Positions 1 through 7,436 of a stretch of DNA of 64,000 nt are shown here, piece by piece. The DNA comes from MKUN01 sp964481425 (lineage in GTDB: Bacteria > Bacteroidota > Bacteroidia > Chitinophagales > Chitinophagaceae): NCBI GenBank assembly GCA_964481425.1, contig CAYZTM010000001.1, positions 62,001 to 126,000 of the forward strand, written 5' to 3'. Numbering within the stretch: the first letter of the stretch is position 1; each line of letters begins with the position of its first letter. Both the position numbers and the translations under genes were made by a program. The notes beneath the pieces are model-generated. The model did not search any database. It was not told the origin of the DNA and worked only from the letters and a program-made list of their open reading frames with translations.

Positions 1-525
1 ACCTCGTTCAAAGAGCCTACGCCCGAAGAACTCGCTCACGATTTTCTATGGCGCATACACAAGCACGCCCCTGCGCGTGGTATGATACAGATATTCAACC
101 GTTCGCAATACGAGGACATACTTGTTACAAGAGTGCATTGTCTCATCGACGACAAGACGGCAAAGAAGCGAATGGCTGCGATCAACGATTTTGAGCGCCT
201 GCTTGTCGAACACAACAATACGCATATCCTTAAATTCTACCTGCACATATCGCACGAGGAGCAACGCAGCCGCCTCGCAGAACGCATGGAAAAGCCCCAG
301 AAGATGTGGAAATATAATGCCGATGACATTGTAGAATCTGCTCTTTGGGACGAGTATATGAAGTGTTACGAGGAGGCTATAGATAACTGTAACGATGTGC
401 CCTGGCAGATCATACCCGCCGATAAGAATTGGTACAAATCCTACCTGGTTGCAAAAGCCCTCCGCGACCTGCTGGTTTCCTTAAACATGAAATATCCTGG
501 CCTGAAGAAGGTCCGGAAAGCATAG
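1..525 (+). CDS. Polyphosphate kinase 2 (PPK2) family protein, 5'-truncated by the window edge
   Basis: The reading frame is open from the first base and ends at TAG 523-525, so about 174 C-terminal residues are present and the N-terminal third with the Walker A loop lies outside. PPK2 enzymes move phosphate between polyphosphate and nucleotides in the cytoplasm. The family signature FNRSQYEDILVTRVH (Walker B region) is clear, followed by the lid segment with KFYLHISHEEQRSRL and the KMWKYNADD motif. The C-terminal VPWQIIPADKNWY stretch is also typical. The subclass (NMP, NDP or both) cannot be decided without the N-terminus. The next gene converges on it, with 26 bp between the stop codons. 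Confidence 0.9.
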   Translation, partial: TSFKEPTPEELAHDFLWRIHKHAPARGMIQIFNRSQYEDILVTRVHCLIDDKTAKKRMAAINDFERLLVEHNNTHILKFYLHISHEEQRSRLAERMEKPQKMWKYNADDIVESALWDEYMKCYEEAIDNCNDVPWQIIPADKNWYKSYLVAKALRDLLVSLNMKYPGLKKVRKA

Positions 526-551
526 CCAGGCAGTTGTGGCAATTGATAGAA

Positions 552-1415
552 TTAGCCCACAAACTCCCTTATATAGGCATTGGTCACATCTGCCTTTTCC
601 CATTGCAGGAAGTGACCGCATTGGGGTATCATATGCAGTACCGCGTCCTGCATTTGTGCAACACCGGTTTCGCCTATCTTCCTTGTGCTTACCGGGTGCA
701 GCAGTTTGTTAGGTATCAGTGCATCCCGTTCGCCATACAGCACCATAGTAGGCTGTTGTATCAAATGCAGCCTGTCGAATACCGGTTCGTTGAGCATACC
801 GGCTATGCAGGCATCTATCATGCTGCGGTACACATGTATCGGGTAGGCTTGCATAATGCCCGTCAGATCGTGTACCATATCGTCGCCCTGGTTGGGACTG
901 TGGTAAAAACTGCTCTGTATGGCCTTGCGCAGGCTGTTCTCCTCGGTAGAGAACAGGTCGAAGAATTGAAGGGCCCGCTGGTAAATATCTTTTTCCACCG
1001 GTGTAAAGGTTTCAAAACCTGCGGGTGCACAAAGCACTAATTTTTCGGCGCAGGCAGGCTCCTGTAGCACCGCGCTGATGGCTATCTGTCCACCCATCGA
1101 GTGCCCCACAAGTGTTACATGCTGCAACCCAAGCTTACCTATGAAGGCTATTATGGTGGATGCAAAGAAGGATAGGCTGTAACTATAATCACCCCGGTCG
1201 GAGAAGCCATTGCCCGGCAGGTCTATCGCTATGCAGCGATAGCGGTCTTTTAATCCTTCTATATTTTTCTTCCAGCTTAGGGCGTAAGTGGCCAGCCCAT
1301 GTACGAATACCAGTGTTTGCTTGCCTTTGCCCTCATCTACATAAGCTATGTTACAGCCATTGTCCAGCCTTACATTATGTATCGTATATGGATAGTTAAT
1401 AGCTCCTGTCATCAT
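552..1415 (-). CDS. Alpha/beta hydrolase
   Basis: A cytoplasmic alpha/beta-hydrolase-fold enzyme of about 287 residues with unknown substrate. It has the oxyanion strand FVHGLATYALSW, the nucleophile elbow GHSMGG (Ser about residue 106), a late YGERDALIP acid strand and CGHFLQWEK carrying the catalytic His. The frame extends upstream to 1478, but the extra 21 residues do not look like hydrolase sequence and start at a weak context. I therefore favour the tandem ATG at 1415/1412. It converges on the PPK2 gene. It could be an esterase, lipase or C-C hydrolase; the sequence alone does not say. Confidence 0.85.
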   Translation of the reverse strand: MMTGAINYPYTIHNVRLDNGCNIAYVDEGKGKQTLVFVHGLATYALSWKKNIEGLKDRYRCIAIDLPGNGFSDRGDYSYSLSFFASTIIAFIGKLGLQHVTLVGHSMGGQIAISAVLQEPACAEKLVLCAPAGFETFTPVEKDIYQRALQFFDLFSTEENSLRKAIQSSFYHSPNQGDDMVHDLTGIMQAYPIHVYRSMIDACIAGMLNEPVFDRLHLIQQPTMVLYGERDALIPNKLLHPVSTRKIGETGVAQMQDAVLHMIPQCGHFLQWEKADVTNAYIREFVG

Positions 1416-1811
1416 TATTGTCTGTTGCTTTTCCCCAATTCTTATTCCTGTTCTGTATAGCTTTTTCCCCACGGACATTGGGTGCCCGTAGCTATCGTTC
1501 TGCTAAAATATTCTTTCTTTTCTTTTCTGCCATGCAAGGCGCATTCCTATAATCTATTGTTTTATGTATAAGCAGCACTTCAGCAGGTGTTAACCTACAT
1601 CAACTCCTTTTATTTTTTAGCTGTTCCCAAGTCTTAACAAAGTATTGGGTATATCGCCTATCCACACGTCGCTCCCTTATTCACCCATGGCACGTTCTTT
1701 TTTGTATGAGGCTTGTACACGTGTTACATAACCCGCATCGCCTTGAAAGCGAAATATCATGAAGACCAAAACTTTTGAAAACAATTCGTAAACCAACAAA
1801 ATCTTTGTCCA
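1416..1811. other. Intergenic region between divergent genes
   Basis: About 400 bp between the hydrolase and the small hydrophilic gene, AT-rich with no convincing ORF, RNA gene or strong hairpin. It presumably carries both divergent promoters. A weak candidate -7 (AATCTTTG, 1800-1807) sits immediately before the ATG at 1812, but it does not fully match TAnnTTTG. Confidence 0.5.
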
Positions 1812-2102
1812 ATGGAAGAAAAGAACAGGAAGCCCGGAACGCCGCAACAAGGCCAGGGCACAGAAAGAACAGGAAGCCAGGGCTCTACAGGTGGTGCAGA
1901 TCTGAACCGCGAACAGGAGACCCAAAGGACTAACACGGGTACCACTAAGAAAACTGATACTACCGGTCGCGAGCAAAAAGAAGATCTGCAGCGCCGAGTA
2001 TCTGCTGACAAAGAACAGGAAACTGAACGCACCAACAAACAGGAAGTGCCGGATGTGGATCGCGAAGAGCAGCAGAACCAGGACAGGAACCTCAAACGTT
2101 AG
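1812..2102 (+). CDS. Small, highly hydrophilic, probably disordered protein
   Basis: A 96-residue protein made almost entirely of E, Q, R, T, K, D, G and N, with no hydrophobic segment, no cysteine and only one aromatic-free core. Motifs repeat loosely (REQE, EQETER, DREEQQ). It resembles hydrophilin or stress-type disordered proteins of Bacteroidota in composition, but I recognise no named family and infer no function. It is preferred over the antisense frames in the same stretch, whose products are cysteine/leucine-rich and unlike proteins. It stands alone between a divergent hydrolase and the convergent PHA synthase. Confidence 0.6.
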   Translation: MEEKNRKPGTPQQGQGTERTGSQGSTGGADLNREQETQRTNTGTTKKTDTTGREQKEDLQRRVSADKEQETERTNKQEVPDVDREEQQNQDRNLKR

Positions 2103-2206
2103 TGTGGAGGTATCGGTTCTAAATTATGTATAGTCTAGCTTACTATAAATAAACAAAGAATATTAACCCCTTACTAAGAAAGCCAGTTTTCAGTTGTGTG
2201 TGATTA

Positions 2207-2242
2207 ATGAAAAGAACGGTGTACTGCTTGGGTACACCGTTC
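2207..2242 (-). terminator. Rho-independent terminator of the PHA synthase gene
   Basis: A perfect 11-bp stem (GAACGGTGTAC 2214-2224 with GTACACCGTTC 2232-2242) and a 7-nt loop. Read on the minus strand it is followed by TTTTCATT. It lies 43 bp past the stop of the PHA synthase gene. Confidence 0.75.
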
Positions 2243-2284
2243 GTGCATCACATGGTCCGGTCGGTCTCGCCCGGACTAATTTTT

Positions 2285-3337
2285 TTAACAGCGGTCTATT
2301 ACCCACTGTGCTACTGCAGGGCCCAGTTCTTTTTGCGACCTGCCCCCTACGAACACGCCTATATGGCCGCCGGGGAAGGGGTATTCCTTCTTGTCCTTGC
2401 TGCCTATGGCCTTCATAATGGGCAGTGTGCTCTCGTTGGGGATGATGTTATCTTCGGTAGCATATACGTTCAGGAAGGGAACGGTCATCTTTTTGAGGTC
2501 TACTATGCGGCCACTCAGTTCAAGTTCGCCTTTTATCAGTTTATTATCGCGGAAGAGGTCTTTGATGTATTTGCGGTACATCTCGCCGGGGATACCGGGC
2601 AGGTCGCCCTTCCATTTTTCCATACGGAGGAAGTTGGCCATCTTGGCTTTATCATCGAGCGAATCCATGATGCCGAGGTATTTGCTGATGTTCATGCTGG
2701 GCTTCAGCATACCGAAGGAGCTGTCTATCATTTCGCCGGGTATGGTGCCTATGCTGTCCACCATAGTATCTACGTCTATATACTTGGTCCAGGTATAGAG
2801 CATGCAGGTGCGGGTAGAGAAGTCGTAAGGGGCCACGTAGGTGGTCAGGCTCTTCAGCTTCTCGGGGTACAGCGATGCATAGATCATCGAGTAGGTACCA
2901 CCCTGGCAGATGCCCATCTTGTGTATCTTATCTACTTTATTGCTCTTGCGTACAAAGTCAACCGCATCGTTCATGTAGCCATCTATATAGTCTTCCATGG
3001 TCTCGTAGCGGTCGGCCTGCGTGGGGTAGCCCCAATCCATGATGTAGATATCCAGGCCTTCGTCCAGCAGCTTTTTCATCAGGCTGCGGTCGCTCTGCAG
3101 GTCCAGCACATCGTGCCTGTTGAGCATAGCGAAGGATACCAGCACGGGTGTTTTGCACTTAGCGGGCGTATCGCGCCTGTAGTGGTACATGCTTACGTGG
3201 CCGCTCTTCCAAACCAGGTCTTTTGGGGTGGTGCCTATTTCCACATCACCTATCTGCTCCAGTGTTTCGTAGCCTTTTGCCAGTTTTTGGGTAGTGGAGA
3301 TGAGTTCTTCCATCATTCCTGCCGGATTCCAATTCAT
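2285..3337 (-). CDS. phaC: Polyhydroxyalkanoate synthase, class III PhaC-like
   Basis: A 350-residue alpha/beta-fold protein that would polymerise hydroxyacyl-CoA into polyhydroxyalkanoate granules. The lipase-like box is GICQGG with Cys144 in place of the lipase serine, as in PhaC. Asp296 (YATEDNIIP) and His325 (FPGGHIGVF) complete the triad, and MDWGYP near residue 100 is also a PhaC hallmark. The length matches the short class III PhaC (about 355) rather than class I (about 600). Class III enzymes normally need a PhaE partner and none is adjacent, nor are phaA or phaB. It is transcribed alone, with its own terminator. Confidence 0.88.
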   Translation of the reverse strand: MNWNPAGMMEELISTTQKLAKGYETLEQIGDVEIGTTPKDLVWKSGHVSMYHYRRDTPAKCKTPVLVSFAMLNRHDVLDLQSDRSLMKKLLDEGLDIYIMDWGYPTQADRYETMEDYIDGYMNDAVDFVRKSNKVDKIHKMGICQGGTYSMIYASLYPEKLKSLTTYVAPYDFSTRTCMLYTWTKYIDVDTMVDSIGTIPGEMIDSSFGMLKPSMNISKYLGIMDSLDDKAKMANFLRMEKWKGDLPGIPGEMYRKYIKDLFRDNKLIKGELELSGRIVDLKKMTVPFLNVYATEDNIIPNESTLPIMKAIGSKDKKEYPFPGGHIGVFVGGRSQKELGPAVAQWVIDRC

Positions 3338-3360
3338 AGATATTTTTTTAAAATTTTGCG

Positions 3361-3368
3361 CGAAAGTA
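3361..3368 (-). promoter_or_regulatory. Putative -7 element for phaC
   Basis: Minus-strand TACTTTCG, one base from the Bacteroidota -7 consensus TAnnTTTG, 24 bp upstream of the phaC ATG. No clear -33 TTTG was found. Confidence 0.4.
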
Positions 3369-3435
3369 CGGATAATTAGCTGATTTACGTTAAGTTTTAA
3401 TATTTCCTTTGTATTGTTTCGCTACTGCGAGGAGA

Positions 3436-4314
3436 CTATTCCTCGAGGTGTCCGAACTTCCCATGCCTATAGTCATCGTAGGCTTGCTGCACTTCTTCTT
3501 TAGTGTTCATCAGGAAGGGGCCGTAGGCGAAGAGGGGCTCATCTATGGGTTGACCGCTCATGAGTAACAGTACGCTGTCCTCGATGGCCTCTAGCGATAT
3601 GGTCTCGCCTTCGTTGGCAAAGAGCACAAAGCTATCGGTAGCTGCAGTTTCGCTGTCGAAGAACCGGGCGCTGCCTTCTACCACCAGTATGCCGGTGTTG
3701 TAGGCGGCGGGTATATCGAAGCTGATGCGGGCGCCTTTTTGCAAGCGAATGTTGTACAGCTCGATGGGGCTAAAGGTATTGGCAGGGCCTTTCATGCCTT
3801 TGAAGTTGCCTGCTATTACCTCGACCGTTCCCTCGTCGCCGGGTAATTGGTACAGACCCATTTGAGCGCGGGTGATGGCCTGGTACTTTGGGGCACTCAT
3901 CTTGTCTTTGGCCGGCAGGTTGATCCATAGCTGCACCATCTGGAAGGGGCCGCCTGCACGGCTATATGCCTCTTCGTGGTATTCTTTATGTAGTATGCCC
4001 GAGGCGGCGGTCATCCACTGTACGTCGCCTTCGCCGATAACGCCGCTGTTGCCAAAGCTGTCGTGATGGGCCACTTTGCCATGGTAGGCTATGGTGACGG
4101 TCTCGAAGCCGCGGTGAGGGTGCACGCCTACGCCACGGGGTATGTCGCGCGGGGAGAAATCTATTTTGGAATTGTAGTCGAGCAGGAAGAAGGGGCTCAT
4201 GCGCTGCTCGTGCATGTTGTAGCCGCCGGGGAAAAAGTTATGTACCCGGAAGCCGTCGCCCACCATATGCGGCGGCGGTGGGGCCAGTACCTGCTGGATG
4301 TTCTTATTTGCCAT
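3436..4314 (-). CDS. Pirin family protein
   Basis: A 292-residue bicupin. The N-terminal cupin carries the pirin metal site: His65 and His67 in HPHRGFETVT, then His109 and Glu111 in ASGILHKEYHEE. The C-terminal cupin (residues about 170-285) is less conserved, as usual. Pirins are cytosolic metal proteins, and some have quercetin 2,3-dioxygenase activity while others act as redox sensors or cofactors; which applies here is unknown. It lies 122 bp from the upstream secreted-protein gene on the same strand, with a strong hairpin between, so it probably has its own promoter. Confidence 0.9.
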   Translation of the reverse strand: MANKNIQQVLAPPPPHMVGDGFRVHNFFPGGYNMHEQRMSPFFLLDYNSKIDFSPRDIPRGVGVHPHRGFETVTIAYHGKVAHHDSFGNSGVIGEGDVQWMTAASGILHKEYHEEAYSRAGGPFQMVQLWINLPAKDKMSAPKYQAITRAQMGLYQLPGDEGTVEVIAGNFKGMKGPANTFSPIELYNIRLQKGARISFDIPAAYNTGILVVEGSARFFDSETAATDSFVLFANEGETISLEAIEDSVLLLMSGQPIDEPLFAYGPFLMNTKEEVQQAYDDYRHGKFGHLEE

Positions 4315-4327
4315 GCTGTAAAATTAG

Positions 4328-4356
4328 GGGATTGGGTTGAATGGTTGATAGGTGAA
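4328..4356. repeat. Degenerate TTGA-rich intergenic repeat
   Basis: A short run of TTGAATGG / TTGATAGGTGAATG units of the same kind as those at 6626-6673, 7217-7254 and 56231-56262. All lie between genes. Confidence 0.45.
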
Positions 4357-4364
4357 TGTAAAGA

Positions 4365-4384
4365 GCCGCCCTGTGCAGGGCGGC
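4365..4384. terminator. Strong GC hairpin between same-strand genes
   Basis: Stem GCCGCCCTG with CAGGGCGGC in the gap between the secreted PKD protein gene and pirin. Neither side has a long U tract (plus: CCATTTGTATTT; minus: TCTTTAC). It nevertheless resembles the terminator at 20166 in stem sequence. Confidence 0.5.
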
Positions 4385-4415
4385 CCATTTGTATTTAACC
4401 TGGATCATGAAAAAC

Positions 4416-5807
4416 CTATCTTTTCTCGAAGGGCATCACGTAGCTGCGGTTGCCGGAGGCGAACCTGACCACATACATGCCGCGGGGCAGGCTGTTATCC
4501 AGCTTTATCAGCTGGTTCAGCATGCCGTTATCGAGGGGTACTTGTGCTGTTTTTACAATGCGGCCGGTGATGTCGGTAACCTGTACATTGAGCAGGGTAC
4601 CTGCGGCGGCAGCCGTACCGCTAAGGGTAAAGGCGCCGTCGTTGGGGTTGGGGTACAGGGTTATGTTGCCCGCAGCATTTACGTTCTGCACGGCAAGGCC
4701 GGTAACGGTGGCCGTATCAGATAGGGCGCTGCATCCGCCGGCATTGGTCACCATTACATGGTAATCACCGTTCACAGTAGCTGTGTAGCTATTGCCGGTG
4801 GCACCGGTAACCGCGGTAGCTCCATTGTACCATTGGTAGGTAGTAAAGGTGTTGGGTACACTGAGGTTGGGCCCCGCAGCAGTAACGGTTGGCGCTGTGG
4901 GCAGCGCATTTACCACTATGGTATGGGTGGCAGTGTCTGAACCATTACCATTGGTAGCTATGAGCCGGACGGTATAGGTGCCGGCCGTATTGTAGCAGAT
5001 GTTGTTGGGGTTTTGAATATTTGAGTTAGGTGTGGCAGCGCCGGTAAAGGTCCAGGCCCAGCTGGTAGCGCCGGTGCTTTGATCGGTAAAGTTGAGGCAG
5101 GTATTGGCACAAACCGTATCGTCGTTAACAGCCAGTGCAGCTACAGGCGGGTTGCCGGGCAGGGGTGCAGCTTCGGTGAGCGTTATATGGTTGGTGTTCC
5201 ATTTGTCTGCGTTGCTGTTGTTGTTGTCATTATTCACGGCATTGAGGGCCAGCCAAACCGATACAGAGCCTGTACCTGCGGCAGGGGCGGTCCAGCTAAA
5301 GGACTGGGAGTAAGTGGTGCCATTACCGCCTGTGCCGGTTGCGGGGTTGAGCCTGGTGTTATGCTCTATGATATTAACCACGTAATTGCCCGGGAAGGCT
5401 GCCCTGTAGCTGAGGCCGGCGGGCAGGCCTGCCTGCTGTAGTGTGCCTGCATTGATAGGGGTGACCTGTGCTGCAGTGCCTTTGATAACACCGCACTGGA
5501 AACCGTACTTGGGCAGGGTATTGGCGGTGGTATTGGTGGCCACGAATTTGACGGTATAGGTGATGCCCGGTGTGTACTGGGTGACGGGTGTGCCGCCTAC
5601 CGTATCTACTTCCAGGGCCAGGGTGATGCCTGTAGTGGCAGCAGTGCCGTGGCAGCTTACGCCGCTACAGCCCGTGGGGTTGCCGAGGCCGGTTTCGGCG
5701 CCGGTACAGTCATAGCCACTTAGAGCCGGGCCGGTATTGTAACTACTGAGTGTTAAGATGGTAAAGCCTGCCGCGAGGGCAAAAAGTGTAACATTCCGTT
5801 TGTTCAT
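4416..5807 (-). CDS. Secreted PKD-domain protein with T9SS type-A sorting domain
   Basis: A 463-residue exported protein. A signal peptide (MNKRNVTLFALAAGFTILT) is followed by a Cys-rich start CSGVSCHG and a beta-sandwich of about 170 residues resembling the choice-of-anchor V/Reeler-like domain. A PKD domain follows (SWAWTFTGA, YTVRLIATNGNGSD), then a short Ig-like segment. The C-terminus from LYPNPNDGAFTLSG to the end is a T9SS type-A sorting signal, so the protein should cross the outer membrane and be released or surface-anchored. No catalytic motif is seen, and adhesion or a structural role is only a guess. Confidence 0.85.
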   Translation of the reverse strand: MNKRNVTLFALAAGFTILTLSSYNTGPALSGYDCTGAETGLGNPTGCSGVSCHGTAATTGITLALEVDTVGGTPVTQYTPGITYTVKFVATNTTANTLPKYGFQCGVIKGTAAQVTPINAGTLQQAGLPAGLSYRAAFPGNYVVNIIEHNTRLNPATGTGGNGTTYSQSFSWTAPAAGTGSVSVWLALNAVNNDNNNSNADKWNTNHITLTEAAPLPGNPPVAALAVNDDTVCANTCLNFTDQSTGATSWAWTFTGAATPNSNIQNPNNICYNTAGTYTVRLIATNGNGSDTATHTIVVNALPTAPTVTAAGPNLSVPNTFTTYQWYNGATAVTGATGNSYTATVNGDYHVMVTNAGGCSALSDTATVTGLAVQNVNAAGNITLYPNPNDGAFTLSGTAAAAGTLLNVQVTDITGRIVKTAQVPLDNGMLNQLIKLDNSLPRGMYVVRFASGNRSYVMPFEKR

Positions 5808-5978
5808 GCAAATGTTTTTTAGTTAAGAAAAGTGGATGAAAGTTTGCTGTAATGGGGAATGTCGCTTGAAACTATGCATATATAAGAGCATGATTATTAC
5901 TGCTCCTGACCAAACGGGAATTTTTGAGGATGAGATGGGAATCTTCAGAAAGCGGCTCGGACTACCTGATGTGGTTGT

Positions 5979-6608
5979 CTAATCTATTGAAAGGTAATAG
6001 GTTTTGAAATCGTAATCTTTTTCAATGAAGTCCACTAGCTGTGTGAAATGGTGGGGGTTCTCTATAAAGTCTACCTCGGCCATGTCGATGATGAGGGTCT
6101 TATGTATCTCCTGCTTCAGGTATTGGCTATACACTTCCTGTACGTTATGCAGGTACTCATTGGGTATTTGTTGCTCATAATCGCGGCCCCGTTTGCGGAT
6201 GTTGTGTTGCAGGCCGGGTACGGGGGCGTGCAGGTATATAAGCAGATCGGGTGGCGGCAGGTGCAGGTCTATGATGTCGAAGAGTTTCTGGAACAGCTCG
6301 TATTCTTCCTCCTTCAGGTTCACGCGGGCAAACAGCTTGCTTTTAGTAAAGATGTAGTCGGAGACGATCTTTTGCTGAAAGAGGTCCTGGTTGATGAGGA
6401 GCTGTTTGAGTTGTTTGTACCTGTCGGCCAGGAAGGAAAGTTCGAGGGGGAAGGCATAGCGGGTAGGGTCTTCGTAGAACTTGGGGAGAAAGTTATTATC
6501 TGCAAACTCCTCGAGCACCAGGCGGGCATCGTAATGTTTTGCCAGCATGGTAGCCAGTGTGCTCTTACCGGCGCCTATATTCCCTTCTATAGCTATATAT
6601 CGGTACAT
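5979..6608 (-). CDS. Deoxynucleoside kinase
   Basis: A 209-residue P-loop kinase of the deoxyguanosine/deoxycytidine/thymidine kinase family, which phosphorylates salvaged deoxynucleosides to dNMPs in the cytoplasm. The Walker A loop GNIGAGKST is at residues 9-17, and LEEFADNNFLPKFY supplies the substrate-binding Glu. The DRYKQL region is followed by a lid with RKRGRDYEQ. Length fits the bacterial family (200-220). Base preference cannot be read from the sequence. It is followed on the same strand, across a repeat-bearing gap, by folK upstream, so the two may be co-transcribed. Confidence 0.9.
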   Translation of the reverse strand: MYRYIAIEGNIGAGKSTLATMLAKHYDARLVLEEFADNNFLPKFYEDPTRYAFPLELSFLADRYKQLKQLLINQDLFQQKIVSDYIFTKSKLFARVNLKEEEYELFQKLFDIIDLHLPPPDLLIYLHAPVPGLQHNIRKRGRDYEQQIPNEYLHNVQEVYSQYLKQEIHKTLIIDMAEVDFIENPHHFTQLVDFIEKDYDFKTYYLSID

Positions 6609-6625
6609 GGGGAGGGTAAAGATAA

Positions 6626-6673
6626 TTGATAGGTGGACAGGTTGATATGTGGATAAATTGATATGTGGATAAG
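6626..6673. repeat. Three tandem 16-bp repeats between folK and the kinase gene
   Basis: Units TTGATAGGTGGACAGG, TTGATATGTGGATAAA and TTGATATGTGGATAAG lie head to tail; the last two differ at one base. More degenerate TTGA units continue to about 6720. There is no coding potential. Confidence 0.75.
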
Positions 6674-6727
6674 TTAGTGAGTGGCTGGCCGGTTAATTGG
6701 TTGAACGAGTTGAAAGGTTGGTAGTTT

Positions 6728-7210
6728 TTAGTGGAGCTTTTCCACCGGTAGGGGGTCAGGACATGAGGCGAGTAGCTGGCTGATGGTTTTATGTAGCCGG
6801 GGATGGACAAAGTCCGGCGCTATGTCGGCCAGGGGTGCAAGAGCAAAGCGGCGGTCCTGTATGTAGGGGTGCGGAACTTTGAGACCGGGTATATCGATGA
6901 GTTCATTGCCATAAAAAAGGATATCGATATCAAGGGTGCGCTGCCCCCATTTCACACTGCGCTGCCTACCCATTTGCTGCTCTATGTTTTGAGTGTTTTC
7001 CAGCAGTAGTGCCGGGCTGAGAGCGGTATCAATGGCAAGGGCCATATTCAGGAAGTCGGGCTGGTCTTCGAGGCCCCATGCTGCTGTACGGTACAGTGGC
7101 GAGCGTGCCACTATAGGGCCGCAGTTGTGCTGCAGTAGTGCTATGGCCCGGTCTATATTTGCCCGGCTGTCGCCCTCATTGCTGCCCAGCAGCAGGTAGG
7201 TGGTTGGCAT
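6728..7210 (-). CDS. folK: 2-amino-4-hydroxy-6-hydroxymethyldihydropteridine pyrophosphokinase
   Basis: A 160-residue HPPK that transfers pyrophosphate from ATP to 6-hydroxymethyl-7,8-dihydropterin in folate synthesis. The diagnostic segments are LLLGSNEGD at the N-terminus, the YRTAAWG and QPDFLNMA substrate loops, the RTLDIDILFYGN metal-binding motif, and VPHPYIQDRRFALAPLADIAPD near the C-terminus. Length matches E. coli FolK (159). It is read leftward toward the deoxynucleoside kinase gene; no other folate gene is nearby. Confidence 0.95.
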   Translation of the reverse strand: MPTTYLLLGSNEGDSRANIDRAIALLQHNCGPIVARSPLYRTAAWGLEDQPDFLNMALAIDTALSPALLLENTQNIEQQMGRQRSVKWGQRTLDIDILFYGNELIDIPGLKVPHPYIQDRRFALAPLADIAPDFVHPRLHKTISQLLASCPDPLPVEKLH

Positions 7211-7216
7211 GGGGTA

Positions 7217-7254
7217 AAGTTAGTGGATTGGTTGATTAAGTTGAATGGGTTGAT
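7217..7254. repeat. Degenerate TTGA-rich intergenic repeat
   Basis: Units such as TTGGTTGATTAAG and TTGAATGGGTTGATAG lie upstream of folK. The same words appear inverted near 7300-7320. Confidence 0.4.
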
Positions 7255-7401
7255 AGATTGCGGAGGGAAGCAGTAAATACACCCGATACTGCTTGTGAAC
7301 ATCTCAATCTATCAACTTGCCAACAGTCCTTCCGGATACATTCACCTGCTAAATCACCCCTGTTCGCCGAATAGTTGTGCTGTCATTCAGGGGCAGCCCC
7401 G

Positions 7402-7409
7402 TATCTTTG
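7402..7409 (+). promoter_or_regulatory. Putative -7 promoter element of sppA
   Basis: TATCTTTG matches the Bacteroidota -7 consensus TAnnTTTG exactly, 27 bp before the ATG of sppA. Confidence 0.55.
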
Positions 7410-7436
7410 TAGCTTAAACAATGATCATAAAGCATT

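Noticed and set aside
429..1040. 203-codon plus-strand frame overlapping PPK2 and the hydrolase
   Set aside because: It overlaps two well-supported genes and its product has no recognisable motif.
2207..3379. 390-codon plus-strand frame
   Set aside because: It is antisense to the PHA synthase gene, whose motifs are complete; the plus product has no family features.
6048..6629. 193-codon plus-strand frame
   Set aside because: It is antisense to the deoxynucleoside kinase gene with its intact P-loop.
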